This document shows, piece by piece, positions 1 through 8,433 of a stretch of 64,000 bases of DNA. The position numbers and the translations under genes are program-made. Source of the DNA: JBBRWO01 sp964388455 (GTDB lineage: Bacteria; Actinomycetota; Coriobacteriia; Anaerosomatales; JAAXUF01); assembly GCA_964388455.1 (NCBI GenBank), contig CAYMAN010000011.1, forward strand, positions 8,452 to 72,451. Reading direction: 5' to 3'. The notes beneath the pieces are model-generated. The model had not been told where the DNA came from. It was given only the letters and a program-made list of their open reading frames with translations, and searched no databases. Numbering within the stretch: position 1 is the first letter of the stretch; every line of letters begins with the position of its first letter.

Positions 1-279
1 GCTCCTATCACGGGGGATGTGGTTTCGTCATCCGGAACGCTGGCATCCCGGATCGCGAGCTCGCTCGTGTCATCAGGTCTCACCGCCACGGCTGCGAGCG
101 TTCCCGCCGACAAGATCCTCGCGGCCAGTGAGGCGCCGTATAGCCGTCTGAGCCTCGGTTCGTTCTCGGTGCGGGAGGACGCGGCCGCGTTCGCCGATCC
201 CACGTGGGCCGACAGGGTCGCGCGCGCCGTCTACAAGGCGCTTGCCGAGACGTACGGCCGGGCCGAGCCGACGCCGTGA
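1..279 (+). CDS. C-terminal fragment of probable N-acetylmuramoyl-L-alanine amidase (5' end outside window)
   Basis: The reading frame is open from the first base and ends in TGA at 277-279, so only the last ~92 residues are visible. The tail ends with a G-S-F-S-V-R-E-D-A stretch, then ADPTWADRVARAVYKAL. This resembles the end of Amidase_3 (AmiC/CwlC) domains, where a conserved segment (usually ELGFLSN) precedes a short helix of the type DP-W-ARA-GI. The catalytic Zn ligands would lie upstream and cannot be seen. The stop overlaps the start of the M23 peptidase by one base, so the two cell-wall hydrolases are probably cotranscribed. The call rests on a short tail and is only moderately secure. 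Confidence 0.45.
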   Translation, partial: APITGDVVSSSGTLASRIASSLVSSGLTATAASVPADKILAASEAPYSRLSLGSFSVREDAAAFADPTWADRVARAVYKALAETYGRAEPTP

Positions 280-1295
280 TGTCGCCCCGGGGGATGCTCG
301 CCGTCACGATCGTGCTCGTCTGCGCGCTCGTGGTACCGACGTCCTCCCTCGGCGCTCCCGCTCAGAGTGCTTCGAGTCTCGAAGCACAGCTTCGGTCGCT
401 CAAACAGGAGACCAAGGCAGCTGGAGATGCGTTCGACCGGGCATACTGGCGCCTGGACGAGTCAGAGGTCAAGCTCGCCAAGACCGACAGAAGGATCGCG
501 GCCACCCGCAAGGAACTCCAGCGGGCCAAGAAGCAGCTCAACAGGCATGCCGCTGCGATCTATCGTCGCGATTCGCTCGACCAGCTGTCATTCCTCGTGA
601 ACGCGACATCGTTTCAGCAACTCGTAACGAGGATGGAGTACATCAGACGGATCGGGGAGGCGGACGCTGAGGCGATCATCTCGGTGACCAGGCTCTCGCG
701 TCTGCTGGCGAAGGAACGCAAGCAGCTGATCAAGGAGAAGAAGGCGAGTGCGACTGCCCTCGCTGACCTGAGGTCGCGACGCGACAAGCTCCAGTCCCAA
801 CTCAGAAGCAAGCAGGCGGCGTTCGCATCTGTCAAACGTCAGCTTGACGCTGTTCGAGGGGGCCCCAACAGGCCGACCGACGTCGCTTCACAGCCGGGGC
901 CCAACGGCATGGTGTTTCCTGTCGTGGGTGCCTACTACTACGCGAACACGTGGGGAGCGTCTCGGAGCGGAGGACGCCGCCGACACCAGGGCACCGACAT
1001 CATGGCAGCGCGTGGCACTCCGTGCGTGGCGATCCTGTCGGGCACCGTCACCAGCAAGAACAACGGGTTGGGCGGAAAGACCATCTGGCTCAGGACGGAC
1101 AACGGCTGGAGTGTGTACTACGCGCACCTCGATGGCTGGGCCGTTCGCTCGGGACGTGTGCGTGCCGGTCAGGTGATCGGTTACGTCGGTTCGACGGGCA
1201 ACGCAACAGCGAGTGCGCCGCATCTGCACTTCGAGATTCATCCGGGTGGGGGAGGTGCGGTGAATCCCTACCCGTATCTGCGCAGCATGGAGTAG
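279..1295 (+). CDS. M23 family peptidoglycan endopeptidase with N-terminal coiled coil
   Basis: Secreted or membrane-anchored 338-residue protein. Residues ~1-27 form a signal peptide with a hydrophobic core (LAVTIVLVCALVV). Residues ~30-190 are Lys/Glu/Arg/Leu-rich and heptad-like, as in the coiled coils of EnvC/NlpD-type activators. The C-terminal ~120 residues are a peptidase M23 (LytM) domain with the full metal-binding set: H236 and D240 (HxxxD), H283 (YYAH), H315 and H317 (HLHFE). It is therefore likely an active Zn-dependent endopeptidase rather than a degenerate activator. The ATG at 279 is preferred over in-frame upstream starts because it sits in a TGATG overlap with the preceding amidase and directly precedes the signal peptide. 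Confidence 0.85.
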   Translation: MSPRGMLAVTIVLVCALVVPTSSLGAPAQSASSLEAQLRSLKQETKAAGDAFDRAYWRLDESEVKLAKTDRRIAATRKELQRAKKQLNRHAAAIYRRDSLDQLSFLVNATSFQQLVTRMEYIRRIGEADAEAIISVTRLSRLLAKERKQLIKEKKASATALADLRSRRDKLQSQLRSKQAAFASVKRQLDAVRGGPNRPTDVASQPGPNGMVFPVVGAYYYANTWGASRSGGRRRHQGTDIMAARGTPCVAILSGTVTSKNNGLGGKTIWLRTDNGWSVYYAHLDGWAVRSGRVRAGQVIGYVGSTGNATASAPHLHFEIHPGGGGAVNPYPYLRSME

Positions 1296-1312
1296 ACTGT
1301 TCACAATTGAAC

Positions 1313-1415
1313 ACCGTGTCGGGAGCTGCCAGGTATGCGGCGGCTGAGAGGCAGCCGCGACGGCTGCGACCGAGAAGACGGCTCCGGTAATGCGGGGCCA
1401 GCACGACGGCCTGAT
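1313..1415 (+). promoter_or_regulatory. TPP riboswitch (THI element) upstream of thiT-thiN
   Basis: The leader carries the conserved THI-box blocks in order and spacing: TCGGGAGC (1319-1326), CTGAGA (1344-1349), ACCG at 1369-1372 and CCGGTAATGC (1384-1393). CGTG (1315-1318) can pair with CACG (1402-1405) as part of P1. It lies ~65 bases before the thiamine transporter start. A small inverted repeat, GTTCA-CAAT-TGAAC (1299-1312), lies just upstream. No intrinsic terminator follows, so control is probably at translation initiation (inference). The boundaries are approximate. Confidence 0.75.
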
Positions 1416-1480
1416 GTCATCCCCGGCATCCTCCAAGTCGCCCCATCTTGCACCCTGCCACACCGCAGAAAGGATGTGCC

Positions 1481-2068
1481 ATGCGCTCGCAAAGAACCAC
1501 CTTGCTTGTAGAGATCGCCCTGACCGTTGCACTCTCAGCCGTGCTGAGCATGCTGGCGGTGCGCCTGCCGATCAACATCGCGGGAGGTAGCATCTCCTTC
1601 GCGTTGTTGCCACTGCTCGTTCTGTCGTTGCGTCGTGGACTTGTACCCGGCGTCATCGCAGGTACGTTGTTCGGCTGCATCGACCTGCTCATCGAACCGT
1701 TCTTCGTCGCGCCGATTCAGGTACTGCTGGACTACCCCATCGCTTACGCCGCAGTGGGTCTGGCGGGTCTCGGGTCGGGTGCGTATCGGCAAGCGGTTGA
1801 GCGCTCAGCCGCAGCGGGCACCGCGGTCGCGCTCGGCTACATGGTGATCGGTGGAGCAGCTCGGCTCGCCGCCGCGTGGCTGTCTGGCGTCGTGTTCTTC
1901 GGCGCGAATGCGCCCGCTGGCCAGCCCGTGTGGCTCTATTCGCTCCTCTACAACCTCAGCTACATCGTTCCGTCATTTGCGATGTGTGCGGCTGCCGCCG
2001 TGGTGATTCTCCCAATGCTCGAGCGTGCCGTTCCCATCAACGCTCGATCGGCGGAGATGTCGGCGTGA
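1481..2068 (+). CDS. thiT: Thiamine ECF transporter substrate-binding subunit
   Basis: 195-residue, very hydrophobic protein with about six predicted membrane helices. It matches the ThiT/YuaJ family in length and layout (opening LVEIALTVALSAVLSMLAV, then RRGLVPGVIAGTLFGCIDLL, then YPIAYAAVGLAG). ThiT is the S component that binds thiamine and uses a shared ECF ATPase module; that module is not in this window. The ATG at 1481 follows a good ribosome site (AGAAAGGA). A TPP riboswitch lies upstream and a TPP-synthesising kinase overlaps downstream, which strongly supports thiamine as substrate. No thiC/thiE/thiG-type biosynthesis genes are nearby, so the locus is a salvage unit. Confidence 0.82.
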   Translation: MRSQRTTLLVEIALTVALSAVLSMLAVRLPINIAGGSISFALLPLLVLSLRRGLVPGVIAGTLFGCIDLLIEPFFVAPIQVLLDYPIAYAAVGLAGLGSGAYRQAVERSAAAGTAVALGYMVIGGAARLAAAWLSGVVFFGANAPAGQPVWLYSLLYNLSYIVPSFAMCAAAAVVILPMLERAVPINARSAEMSA

Positions 2069-2733
2069 AAGCACTGCTGGTATGCGCCGCACCCGCGCCA
2101 GGCGGGGCAGAGCTCGTCAGCCGACTCGCCCTCGCTGCCGACCTCGTCATCGCAGTCGATGGGGGAGGATCGGTGTGCCTGGATGCGGGTGTGGTCCCGG
2201 ACATCCTGGTCGGCGATTTTGATTCGCTTCCCGGTTCCCAGCTCGATGATCTGGTGTCACGAGGTGTTCGCGTCGTTGAGTTTCCCGCCGACAAGGACGA
2301 GACCGATCTGGCTCTTGCCTTGGAGGTTGCCCGTCGCGAAGGCGTCGACAGGGTTGTGGTCACGGCAGCCTCGACCGGGCGGCTCGACCACACGCTTGCC
2401 GTGGCCGGCACCCTGGCTGCGGCTGCGGATCTCAGGCCTCAACTACGCGAGCCGGAGCTGAGAGGGTGGGTACTCTCCACGGCCTTACACCCTCGGCTCA
2501 AGCTCAAAGGGACAGGTGCCACCGTCTCGATCCTGGCGCCGGGCTGGGGCGCGACGGTGTCGGTTCGAGGGGTACGCTGGCCGCTTGCAAAAGCGGAACT
2601 CGCACCTCTGTCCGTTCTGGGAATGAGCAACGTGATAATCGATGCCGCCGGTGCGGTCATCGACGTCCATGCGGGTACGGTACTGGTTCTGTCACCGTAT
2701 GTGGATATCGCGCCTGCGACCGAGGCGGGCTGA
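2065..2733 (+). CDS. thiN: Thiamine pyrophosphokinase
   Basis: 222-residue TPK that transfers pyrophosphate from ATP to thiamine to make TPP. The diagnostic motifs are present: AVDGGG near residue 32, VPDILVGDFDS (~45-55), a DKDETDLALAL segment (~75-85) and STGRLDHTL (~105-113). These match the ATP/Mg-binding and thiamine-binding parts of the family. The GTG start at 2065 overlaps the thiT stop (GTGA), indicating translational coupling. Together the two genes import thiamine and convert it to the ligand of the upstream riboswitch, giving a closed feedback loop. Confidence 0.92.
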   Translation: MKALLVCAAPAPGGAELVSRLALAADLVIAVDGGGSVCLDAGVVPDILVGDFDSLPGSQLDDLVSRGVRVVEFPADKDETDLALALEVARREGVDRVVVTAASTGRLDHTLAVAGTLAAAADLRPQLREPELRGWVLSTALHPRLKLKGTGATVSILAPGWGATVSVRGVRWPLAKAELAPLSVLGMSNVIIDAAGAVIDVHAGTVLVLSPYVDIAPATEAG

Positions 2734-2782
2734 GACCTCGCACTGAGGACACGTGGCAGTCCGAATCCTGGGATTCAACAAC

Positions 2783-2812
2783 GAGAGCCGCCCGGAATCC
2801 CGGGCGGCTCTC
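2783..2812. terminator. Bidirectional terminator hairpin between thiN and rpmB
   Basis: Perfect 13-base-pair stem (GAGAGCCGCCCGG with CCGGGCGGCTCTC) and a 4-base loop, lying between two convergent genes. There is no long T-run on the + side. A smaller perfect palindrome (GAATCC-TG-GGATTC, 2763-2776) precedes it. Confidence 0.7.
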
Positions 2813-2837
2813 GGCGGTTACTCAGTAGCTCGATGCG

Positions 2838-3026
2838 TTACGCGCGGACGACCTTGCCGGCCTTCATGCACTTGGTGCACACGTTGATCTTCTTGACGTG
2901 ACCCTTGATGACCGCGGTGACCTTCTGGATGTTCGGGCGGAACATACGGTTGGTGACGCGGTGGGAGTGGCTGACGTTGCGGCCCGCCACGGGGTGCTTA
3001 CCACAGACTGCGCAGACCTTCGACAT
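2838..3026 (-). CDS. rpmB: 50S ribosomal protein L28
   Basis: 62-residue protein of usual L28 size, starting MSKVCAVCGK and containing the family core (a G-R-N-V-S-H-S-H-R stretch followed by T-N-R-M-F-R-P-N-I-Q). Two CxxC pairs (C5/C8 and C50/C53) make it the zinc-binding (C+) version. It is the only minus-strand gene in the window. The start is preceded by a GAGGAG ribosome site (minus strand), and a promoter with a leader hairpin is visible further upstream. Confidence 0.97.
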   Translation of the reverse strand: MSKVCAVCGKHPVAGRNVSHSHRVTNRMFRPNIQKVTAVIKGHVKKINVCTKCMKAGKVVRA

Positions 3027-3050
3027 CGTGAACGCTCCTCATCGGTTCAA

Positions 3051-3129
3051 GGCCGCACCGTGCGGCCGATCAGTTTCTTCCTAGTGCAAAACGCAGGCAA
3101 TCCTACCACAAGGCACCTGCGGGCGACAA
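3051..3129 (-). promoter_or_regulatory. rpmB promoter and leader hairpin
   Basis: Read on the minus strand, TTGTCG (3124-3129) and TAGGAT (3100-3105) are separated by 18 bases, a good sigma-70-type promoter pointing at rpmB. The predicted 5' leader contains a perfect GGCCGCA-CGG-TGCGGCC hairpin (3051-3067) ~25 bases before the start codon, a possible site of L28 autoregulation or attenuation (inference). Confidence 0.55.
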
Positions 3130-3175
3130 GATTCCGACGACGCGCTTTTGATGCGGGTGTGTCGGCGGCGTCGGC

Positions 3176-3181
3176 TATACT
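3176..3181 (+). promoter_or_regulatory. Possible -10 element for the DUF1858 gene
   Basis: TATACT lies 30-35 bases before the first plausible start and faces away from rpmB. No convincing -35 element is found at normal spacing, so this is a weak call based on the -10 hexamer alone. Confidence 0.3.
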
Positions 3182-3210
3182 ACTCCTGACCGTACGCCGA
3201 TGCACGCGGG

Positions 3211-3438
3211 ATGGTGTGGCTGATGGCCGGGTTCACCTCGGATATGCTGATTCGCGATGTTTTGAACCACAGTCCGGACACCGCCACGGTGTTCGAGCGA
3301 CACGGACTCGCGTGCGCGTCGTGTATCGGATCGCAGATGGATACCGTCTCGGCGGTCGCCTCTATGCATGAGGTCGACGTCGTGGCACTACTGACGGAAC
3401 TGAACGCGCTGCCGGCGGGCGGCGCAGAGGAGGAGTAG
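3211..3438 (+). CDS. DUF1858 domain protein (ScdA/RIC-N-like)
   Basis: 75-residue acidic protein. The segment DMLIRDVLNHSPDTATVFERHGL followed by CASC (split here as CAS-C within ACASCIGSQ) is the DUF1858 fold. Free-standing DUF1858 proteins and the N-termini of ScdA/YtfE-type di-iron proteins share the L-x-x-P-x-x-x-x-F-x-x-x-G-x-x-C-x-x-C pattern. The paired cysteines may bind metal or act in redox chemistry, but the function is unknown. The start could be ATG 3211 or ATG 3223; a GGATGG stretch ahead of the second is the better ribosome site. The gene is three bases from the Asp23-family gene and probably cotranscribed with it. Confidence 0.75.
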   Translation: MVWLMAGFTSDMLIRDVLNHSPDTATVFERHGLACASCIGSQMDTVSAVASMHEVDVVALLTELNALPAGGAEEE

Positions 3439-3441
3439 AGC

Positions 3442-3792
3442 ATGCCGGACACACCTGCTGGGAGTGTCAACATCGCCAACGACGTCCTAGCCGATCTGGC
3501 GGGATACGCTTCGCTGGAGAGTTACGGGGTCGTCGGCATGGCCAGCCCGACGCTGCGTGACGGCGTTGCCCAGCTCCTTCCGGCGCAGAAGCTCCGCCGT
3601 GGCGTTCACGTCGCGGCCACCGACGGCGGGGTCGTAGTGGACCTCTACGTCGTCATCGAGCACGGAACCAATCTCGCCGAGGTCTCACACAACCTTGCCA
3701 GCCGCGTGCGCTACGTCCTCACGAACACCGCAGAGGTGCGGGTCGATGGCGTTGAGGTGCACGTTCAGGGCGTCAAAGTTCGCACCCCGTAG
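3442..3792 (+). CDS. Asp23/Gls24 family envelope stress protein
   Basis: 116 residues with the Asp23/Gls24 (YloU-like) pattern: I-A-N-D-V-L-A-D-L-A-G-Y-A near the N-terminus, Y-G-V-V-G-M, then a GGVVVDLYVVIEHG strand segment and a final EVRVDGVEVHVQGV. In Bacillus, YloU sits directly before yloV (fakA), and the same order is kept here. The gene follows the DUF1858 stop by three bases with a GAGGAGGAG ribosome site. The family is linked to the cell envelope and alkaline stress, but its biochemical role is unclear. Confidence 0.82.
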   Translation: MPDTPAGSVNIANDVLADLAGYASLESYGVVGMASPTLRDGVAQLLPAQKLRRGVHVAATDGGVVVDLYVVIEHGTNLAEVSHNLASRVRYVLTNTAEVRVDGVEVHVQGVKVRTP

Positions 3793-3813
3793 AGAGATCC
3801 GGAGCCTACGTAC

Positions 3814-5439
3814 ATGACCACAGCAACGTATGTGTCCCTCATCTCGGCTGCGGCCGCGGCGCTGAAGGAACGCAAAGAAGAAGTCAACAAACTCAACGTG
3901 TTCCCGGTTCCTGACGGCGACACCGGTACCAACATGTCGCTCACGATGGACGTAGTGGTGGCGGAGACGAGCAAGCTTCCTGCAGACGCCGATATCAAGG
4001 CGCTGACCCACGCAGTGACCCACGGATCGCTGATGGGTGCTCGCGGCAACTCTGGAGTCATCCTCAGCCAGATTCTGCGCGGGCTCTGTGAGGGAATCGA
4101 CGCGGCCGAGGTCATCGATACCGAGCTGCTTGCAGCTGCGCTGGAGCGTGCCGTTATCGTTGCGTTCCAGGCGGTTCGCAAGCCGGTCGAGGGCACGATC
4201 CTCACGGTGCTTCGTGAGACCGCTGAAGCCGCGCGCTCAGCAGCGGACGCCGGTCTATCGCTCGATGAGGCGCTCAGGCACACCACCGCCGCGTCGTTCG
4301 ATTCGGTCCGTCGCACGCCGGAACTGCTGCCCGTTCTCAAGGAGAACGGCGTGGTTGATGCGGGCGGGTTCGGGCTCGCCATCCTGTTCGAAGGGTTCTC
4401 GGCTGCCGCACTGGGCACCGCGGTCAACATCGCTGACGTCTCGTCGGTGGCTGCTCCGCTGCTGAGCGTAGAGCCGGTCGACGACTGGGACGACGACGAA
4501 TACCTGTACTGCACAGAGTTCCTGCTCTTCGGCGAAGGTATCGACAGCGGTGCGGTTCACGACTTCGTGTCCACCATGGGTGGCAGCGAACTCGTGGTCG
4601 GAGCGGAGGGCGAGTACAAGGTTCACGTCCACACCAACGAGCCCGGCGCTGTCTTGGCCCACATGACCGGCATCGGCGAGGTCGCCGAGGTCCACATCCA
4701 CAACATGCGACGTCAGAGTCAGGATCGCGACGCTTCGCTCGCGAGCGGGGGAACCGCGGTCTCGAAACCGCTGGTTCCCAACAAGCCGATCGGGTTCGTT
4801 GCAGTCGCGGCCGGTTCCGGTCTCGGGGCCATCCTCACGTCGCTGGGCGTCGACGTCGTCGTCAGCGGCGGACAGACGATGAATCCTTCGACCGCTGATC
4901 TGCTGGAGGCCATCTCCGCCGTGCCGGCAGACAAGGTCATCGTGCTCCCCAACAACAAGAACATCCTGATGGCCGCCAACGCCGCGGCATCAGTGGCCGA
5001 AAAGCCGGTGGCCGTAGTCGCCACCACTGCGGTACCTCAGGCCTTCGCCGCGATGCTCGCGTGGGATGGCACTGACGACCTCGACGCGAACGCCGAGGCG
5101 ATGCTTGCGGCGGCCGAGGACGTGCGTTCGGGCGAGATCACGACCGCGGTGAAGGACGCCAAGGGCAAAGTGGGAGCGATCAAGGGCGGCCAGGTCATCG
5201 GCATCTCGGACCACGAGATCGAAGTGGTTGGTGATGATATTGAGAGCGTCGCGGAACAACTTGCTGCCGTGCTGCTCGCAGACGGCGCTGAGACCCTGAC
5301 GTTGCTTGCGGGTGAGGAGTTCTCAGACGACGCGCTCGATACTCTTGCTGCTCGCATCGGTGCCGCCAATCCCGAGGTCGAAGTCGAGACGCACCGTGGT
5401 GATCAACCGTTGTACCCCATTCTGATGTCCGCCGAGTGA
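3814..5439 (+). CDS. fakA: Fatty acid kinase ATP-binding subunit (DAK2/YloV)
   Basis: 541-residue protein with an N-terminal DAK2 domain (residues ~5-200) containing NVFPVPDGDTGTNMSLT. In this stretch D34, D36 and nearby residues bind Mg-ATP. GARGNSGVILSQILRG follows. The rest is the FakA middle and C-terminal DegV-like region. In the established system FakA phosphorylates a fatty acid carried by FakB, giving acyl-phosphate for PlsX/PlsY. A FakB-type gene follows 20 bases downstream, and plsX occurs ~9 kb away in this window. The upstream Asp23-family gene is a usual neighbour. Confidence 0.92.
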   Translation: MTTATYVSLISAAAAALKERKEEVNKLNVFPVPDGDTGTNMSLTMDVVVAETSKLPADADIKALTHAVTHGSLMGARGNSGVILSQILRGLCEGIDAAEVIDTELLAAALERAVIVAFQAVRKPVEGTILTVLRETAEAARSAADAGLSLDEALRHTTAASFDSVRRTPELLPVLKENGVVDAGGFGLAILFEGFSAAALGTAVNIADVSSVAAPLLSVEPVDDWDDDEYLYCTEFLLFGEGIDSGAVHDFVSTMGGSELVVGAEGEYKVHVHTNEPGAVLAHMTGIGEVAEVHIHNMRRQSQDRDASLASGGTAVSKPLVPNKPIGFVAVAAGSGLGAILTSLGVDVVVSGGQTMNPSTADLLEAISAVPADKVIVLPNNKNILMAANAAASVAEKPVAVVATTAVPQAFAAMLAWDGTDDLDANAEAMLAAAEDVRSGEITTAVKDAKGKVGAIKGGQVIGISDHEIEVVGDDIESVAEQLAAVLLADGAETLTLLAGEEFSDDALDTLAARIGAANPEVEVETHRGDQPLYPILMSAE

Positions 5440-5459
5440 CCCCCAACCGAGGAGCCGCA

Positions 5460-6314
5460 ATGGCCAAGATCGGGATCGTTACCGACAGCACCTGTGACCT
5501 GCGTCCCGAGGAGCTCGCTGCTCTCGACGTGGCGATGGTTCCGCTCACGGTCCACTTCGGCGAGACGTCGTTTCGGGACTGGCTCGATCTGACACCCGAG
5601 GAGTTCTACCCGCGCCTGAAGGCGTTCTCGGGGCTGCCTACGACATCTCAGCCGTCGCCTGCCGATTTCACCGCCGCCTACACCGCTCTTGCTGAGCAGG
5701 GCGTCGAGGAGATCGTGTCCATCCACCTGTCGGCGGCGTTGTCCGGGACCTATGAATCGGCGATACTCGCCGCCAAGACCTCTCCGGTACCGATTCGTGT
5801 CGTCGATGGCAAGAAGGCTTCGCAGGCTACGGCCCTCATCGTGAAGGCGGCAGTCGAAGCACGCGATCAGGGCAAGGGTGCCGAGGAGATCGAAGCGCGC
5901 GCACTCGCCGTCTCTGAGTCGTGCCGTCTGTACTTCCTGCTCGATACCCTCGACAACCTCGTGAAGGGTGGTCGCGCGGGCAAGGCGACCGGACTCGCCG
6001 CGTCGCTCCTCAACATCAAGCCGGTTCTGCAGGTCAACAGTGACGGCATCATCGAGCCGTTCAAGAAGGTCAAGGGACGCGCAAAGGCCATAACCACGCT
6101 CGCGCAGCACGTCGCCGAAGACTCCGCTGCCAACGGTCGCATGCGCATCGCGCTGCTGCATGCGTGCTGTGAATCGGACGCCGCGGAGCTTGAGGCCGCG
6201 ATTCGTGCCGCCGGCGCGGATGTCGAGTGGGACTCTCACGGTGTGATAGGTGCCGTCATCGGCGTGTACACCGGCGAGGGCGCAATGGGCTGCACCTACT
6301 ATCCCGTCGGCTAG
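5460..6314 (+). CDS. fakB: DegV family fatty-acid-binding protein
   Basis: 284-residue DegV-fold protein. The start is typical (KIGIVTDSTCDL), followed by VPLTVHFG, TSQPSPADF and the helix region IHLSAALSGTYESA, which lines the fatty-acid carboxylate pocket in FakB proteins. YFLLDTLDNLVKGGRAGK is the conserved second-lobe segment. The ATG at 5460 follows GAGGAGC. Next to fakA, the natural role is to present exogenous or recycled fatty acids for phosphorylation. Several FakB paralogues with different chain specificity usually exist, and specificity cannot be read from this sequence. Confidence 0.9.
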   Translation: MAKIGIVTDSTCDLRPEELAALDVAMVPLTVHFGETSFRDWLDLTPEEFYPRLKAFSGLPTTSQPSPADFTAAYTALAEQGVEEIVSIHLSAALSGTYESAILAAKTSPVPIRVVDGKKASQATALIVKAAVEARDQGKGAEEIEARALAVSESCRLYFLLDTLDNLVKGGRAGKATGLAASLLNIKPVLQVNSDGIIEPFKKVKGRAKAITTLAQHVAEDSAANGRMRIALLHACCESDAAELEAAIRAAGADVEWDSHGVIGAVIGVYTGEGAMGCTYYPVG

Positions 6315-6330
6315 GCTACGGGGAGCTGTC

Positions 6331-8433
6331 GTGCGCGCGGACCATCAGGATCGCTGTACCCGTTTGGCCGCGCACGATCTGCCGGTTCATGAGGCGCGCT
6401 ACGTCGACACGGCACGAGCGACCGCGCTCGGACGACTGGGAATCGAGACGATCGGCGACTTGATTCGCCACTTCCCGGCGCGCTACCTGGATCTGACGCA
6501 GGTCGCGACGCTGCGTGATGTTCGCGCCGGCACGGAGGCCACGGTCATCGGTCGCGTGCACGAGATCAAGGTGAAGAAGCCTCGGCCCAAGCTGACCATC
6601 ACCGAGGTCGCTCTCGTCGACGGTACCGGCGTGATCATCGGCGTGTGGTTCAACCAACCCTACATCCAGCAACGCTTCGTGGTGGGGGAGCGCGTGGCAT
6701 TCGCCGGCAAGGTCGAGCTCGAGTACGGCCTCAAGCAGATCAAGGCGCCGTTCACCGAGAAGCTGCCTGCCGAGGACGACGTGTCGTCGCCCACGGGCCG
6801 CGTCATACCCATACACCGGACCACCGAGGGTTTGACGACCAACTGGCTCCGTCGGCTCGTCGCAGCTTCCGTGGACGACTACGGAGACGTCCCGGATCAT
6901 CTGCCTGCGTCGGTGCGCATCCGGCACGGACTGGTCTCTCTGCACACCGCGCTGCGCGACACGCACTTCCCCGTATCCGCTGCAGAGGCTCACGCGGCGC
7001 GTACACGGCTCGCCTTTGACGAGCTGCTTCTGCTTCAGCTCTACATGGCCATGCGGCGATACGCGCTGACCGAGGAGCGAGCTGGAATCGCACACATGGT
7101 GGACGGTCCCAAACTCGACCTGCTCCGGAAAGCGACTCCGTTCACGCTCACCATCGACCAGAACACGACGGCGGCTGAAGTGCTCGCCGATATGGCCTCT
7201 CGGCATCCGATGAACCGGTTGCTGCTGGGTGACGTCGGCACCGGCAAGACGCTCGTCGCGGCGCACGCACTCGCGGCGGCGGCCGACTCCGATGGCCAGG
7301 CGGCGATGATGGCCCCCACGGAGGTGCTGGCGCTTCAGTACGCCGATGCGCTCGGCCCGCTGCTGGACGCCGCAGGAATCACCTGGGAGACGCTCACCGG
7401 ATCGACCTCGGCCCCCGAGCGCCGGCGCATCCAGGCCGGGCTCGACGACGGCACTATAACGGTTGCTTTCGGTACCCACGCGCTCCTCGAGGAAGCCGTC
7501 TCGTTCAAGCACCTCTCACTGGCTATCGTCGACGAACAACACCGATTCGGTGTGAACCAGCGCCTTGGTCTGCGCGGCAAGGGTGCTGCTGCCGATCTGC
7601 TCGTCATGACCGCAACACCGATTCCGCGCTCACTCGCGCTCACGCTCTACGGTGATCTGGCGACCTCGTACCTGCGGCAGCGACCCGCGAACCGTGCCCC
7701 CGTCGCGACCTCGCTTGTGAAGGCGGCCCAGCGGGACCGCGCGTACGAGCGCGTGCGAATCGCGGTCCGAGACGGGCAGCAGGCATACATCGTCTGCGCG
7801 CTCGTCGACGAATCCGAGGCCGCTGAGGCTCGAGCCGCAACGCGTGAGGTCGAGCGGCTGCGCACCGAGGTCTTTCCCGATCTCAATCTCGGCCTGCTCA
7901 CCGGACGCATGCGCCCTGCCGAGAAGCAACGAGTCATGCAGGATTTCAGGGAGAAGCGCGTCGACGTGCTCGTCGCCACCACCGTCATCGAGGTCGGAGT
8001 CGATGTTCCCAACGCCACGATAATGATCGTCGAGAACGCGGAGCGGTTCGGACTCGCCCAGCTGCATCAGCTGCGTGGCCGAGTAGGTCGCGGCGCCCAT
8101 CCGGGCGAGGTGTTCCTCTTCTCGGATGGAAAGTCCGAGGAGTCGCGAGCACGCATGCAGGCCATCGTGTCGACCACCGACGGATTCGAGTTGGCCGAAT
8201 ACGATCTACGCCTCAGGGGTGAGGGACATATCCTGGGCGATCGCCAGCACGGATTGCCGGCGCTCAGGCTGGCGTCGGTCATCGCCGACGGTGAGCTGAT
8301 GGAGTCAGCGCGGACCCAGGCACGCGAGCTGATCGAGAAGGATCCACACCTCGAGCGACCCGAGCACGGACCACTGTTGCATGAGGTGTATCGCGTCTAC
8401 AAGGCAGCATGGAAGTGGGTGAGCGCGGGATGA
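6331..8433 (+). CDS. recG: ATP-dependent DNA helicase RecG
   Basis: 700 residues, normal for RecG, which regresses stalled replication forks. It has an N-terminal wedge/OB region (~50-200), Walker A GDVGTGKT at ~300, the RecG-specific DEQH box at 401-404 followed by RFG, then TATPIPRSLALTLYGD and the C-terminal GRVGRG arginine-finger segment. The GTG at 6331 is chosen because a GGGGAGC ribosome site lies just upstream. Earlier in-frame starts would overlap the DegV gene extensively and add a non-conserved tail. The stop overlaps rsmD (ATGA). Confidence 0.95.
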   Translation: MRADHQDRCTRLAAHDLPVHEARYVDTARATALGRLGIETIGDLIRHFPARYLDLTQVATLRDVRAGTEATVIGRVHEIKVKKPRPKLTITEVALVDGTGVIIGVWFNQPYIQQRFVVGERVAFAGKVELEYGLKQIKAPFTEKLPAEDDVSSPTGRVIPIHRTTEGLTTNWLRRLVAASVDDYGDVPDHLPASVRIRHGLVSLHTALRDTHFPVSAAEAHAARTRLAFDELLLLQLYMAMRRYALTEERAGIAHMVDGPKLDLLRKATPFTLTIDQNTTAAEVLADMASRHPMNRLLLGDVGTGKTLVAAHALAAAADSDGQAAMMAPTEVLALQYADALGPLLDAAGITWETLTGSTSAPERRRIQAGLDDGTITVAFGTHALLEEAVSFKHLSLAIVDEQHRFGVNQRLGLRGKGAAADLLVMTATPIPRSLALTLYGDLATSYLRQRPANRAPVATSLVKAAQRDRAYERVRIAVRDGQQAYIVCALVDESEAAEARAATREVERLRTEVFPDLNLGLLTGRMRPAEKQRVMQDFREKRVDVLVATTVIEVGVDVPNATIMIVENAERFGLAQLHQLRGRVGRGAHPGEVFLFSDGKSEESRARMQAIVSTTDGFELAEYDLRLRGEGHILGDRQHGLPALRLASVIADGELMESARTQARELIEKDPHLERPEHGPLLHEVYRVYKAAWKWVSAG

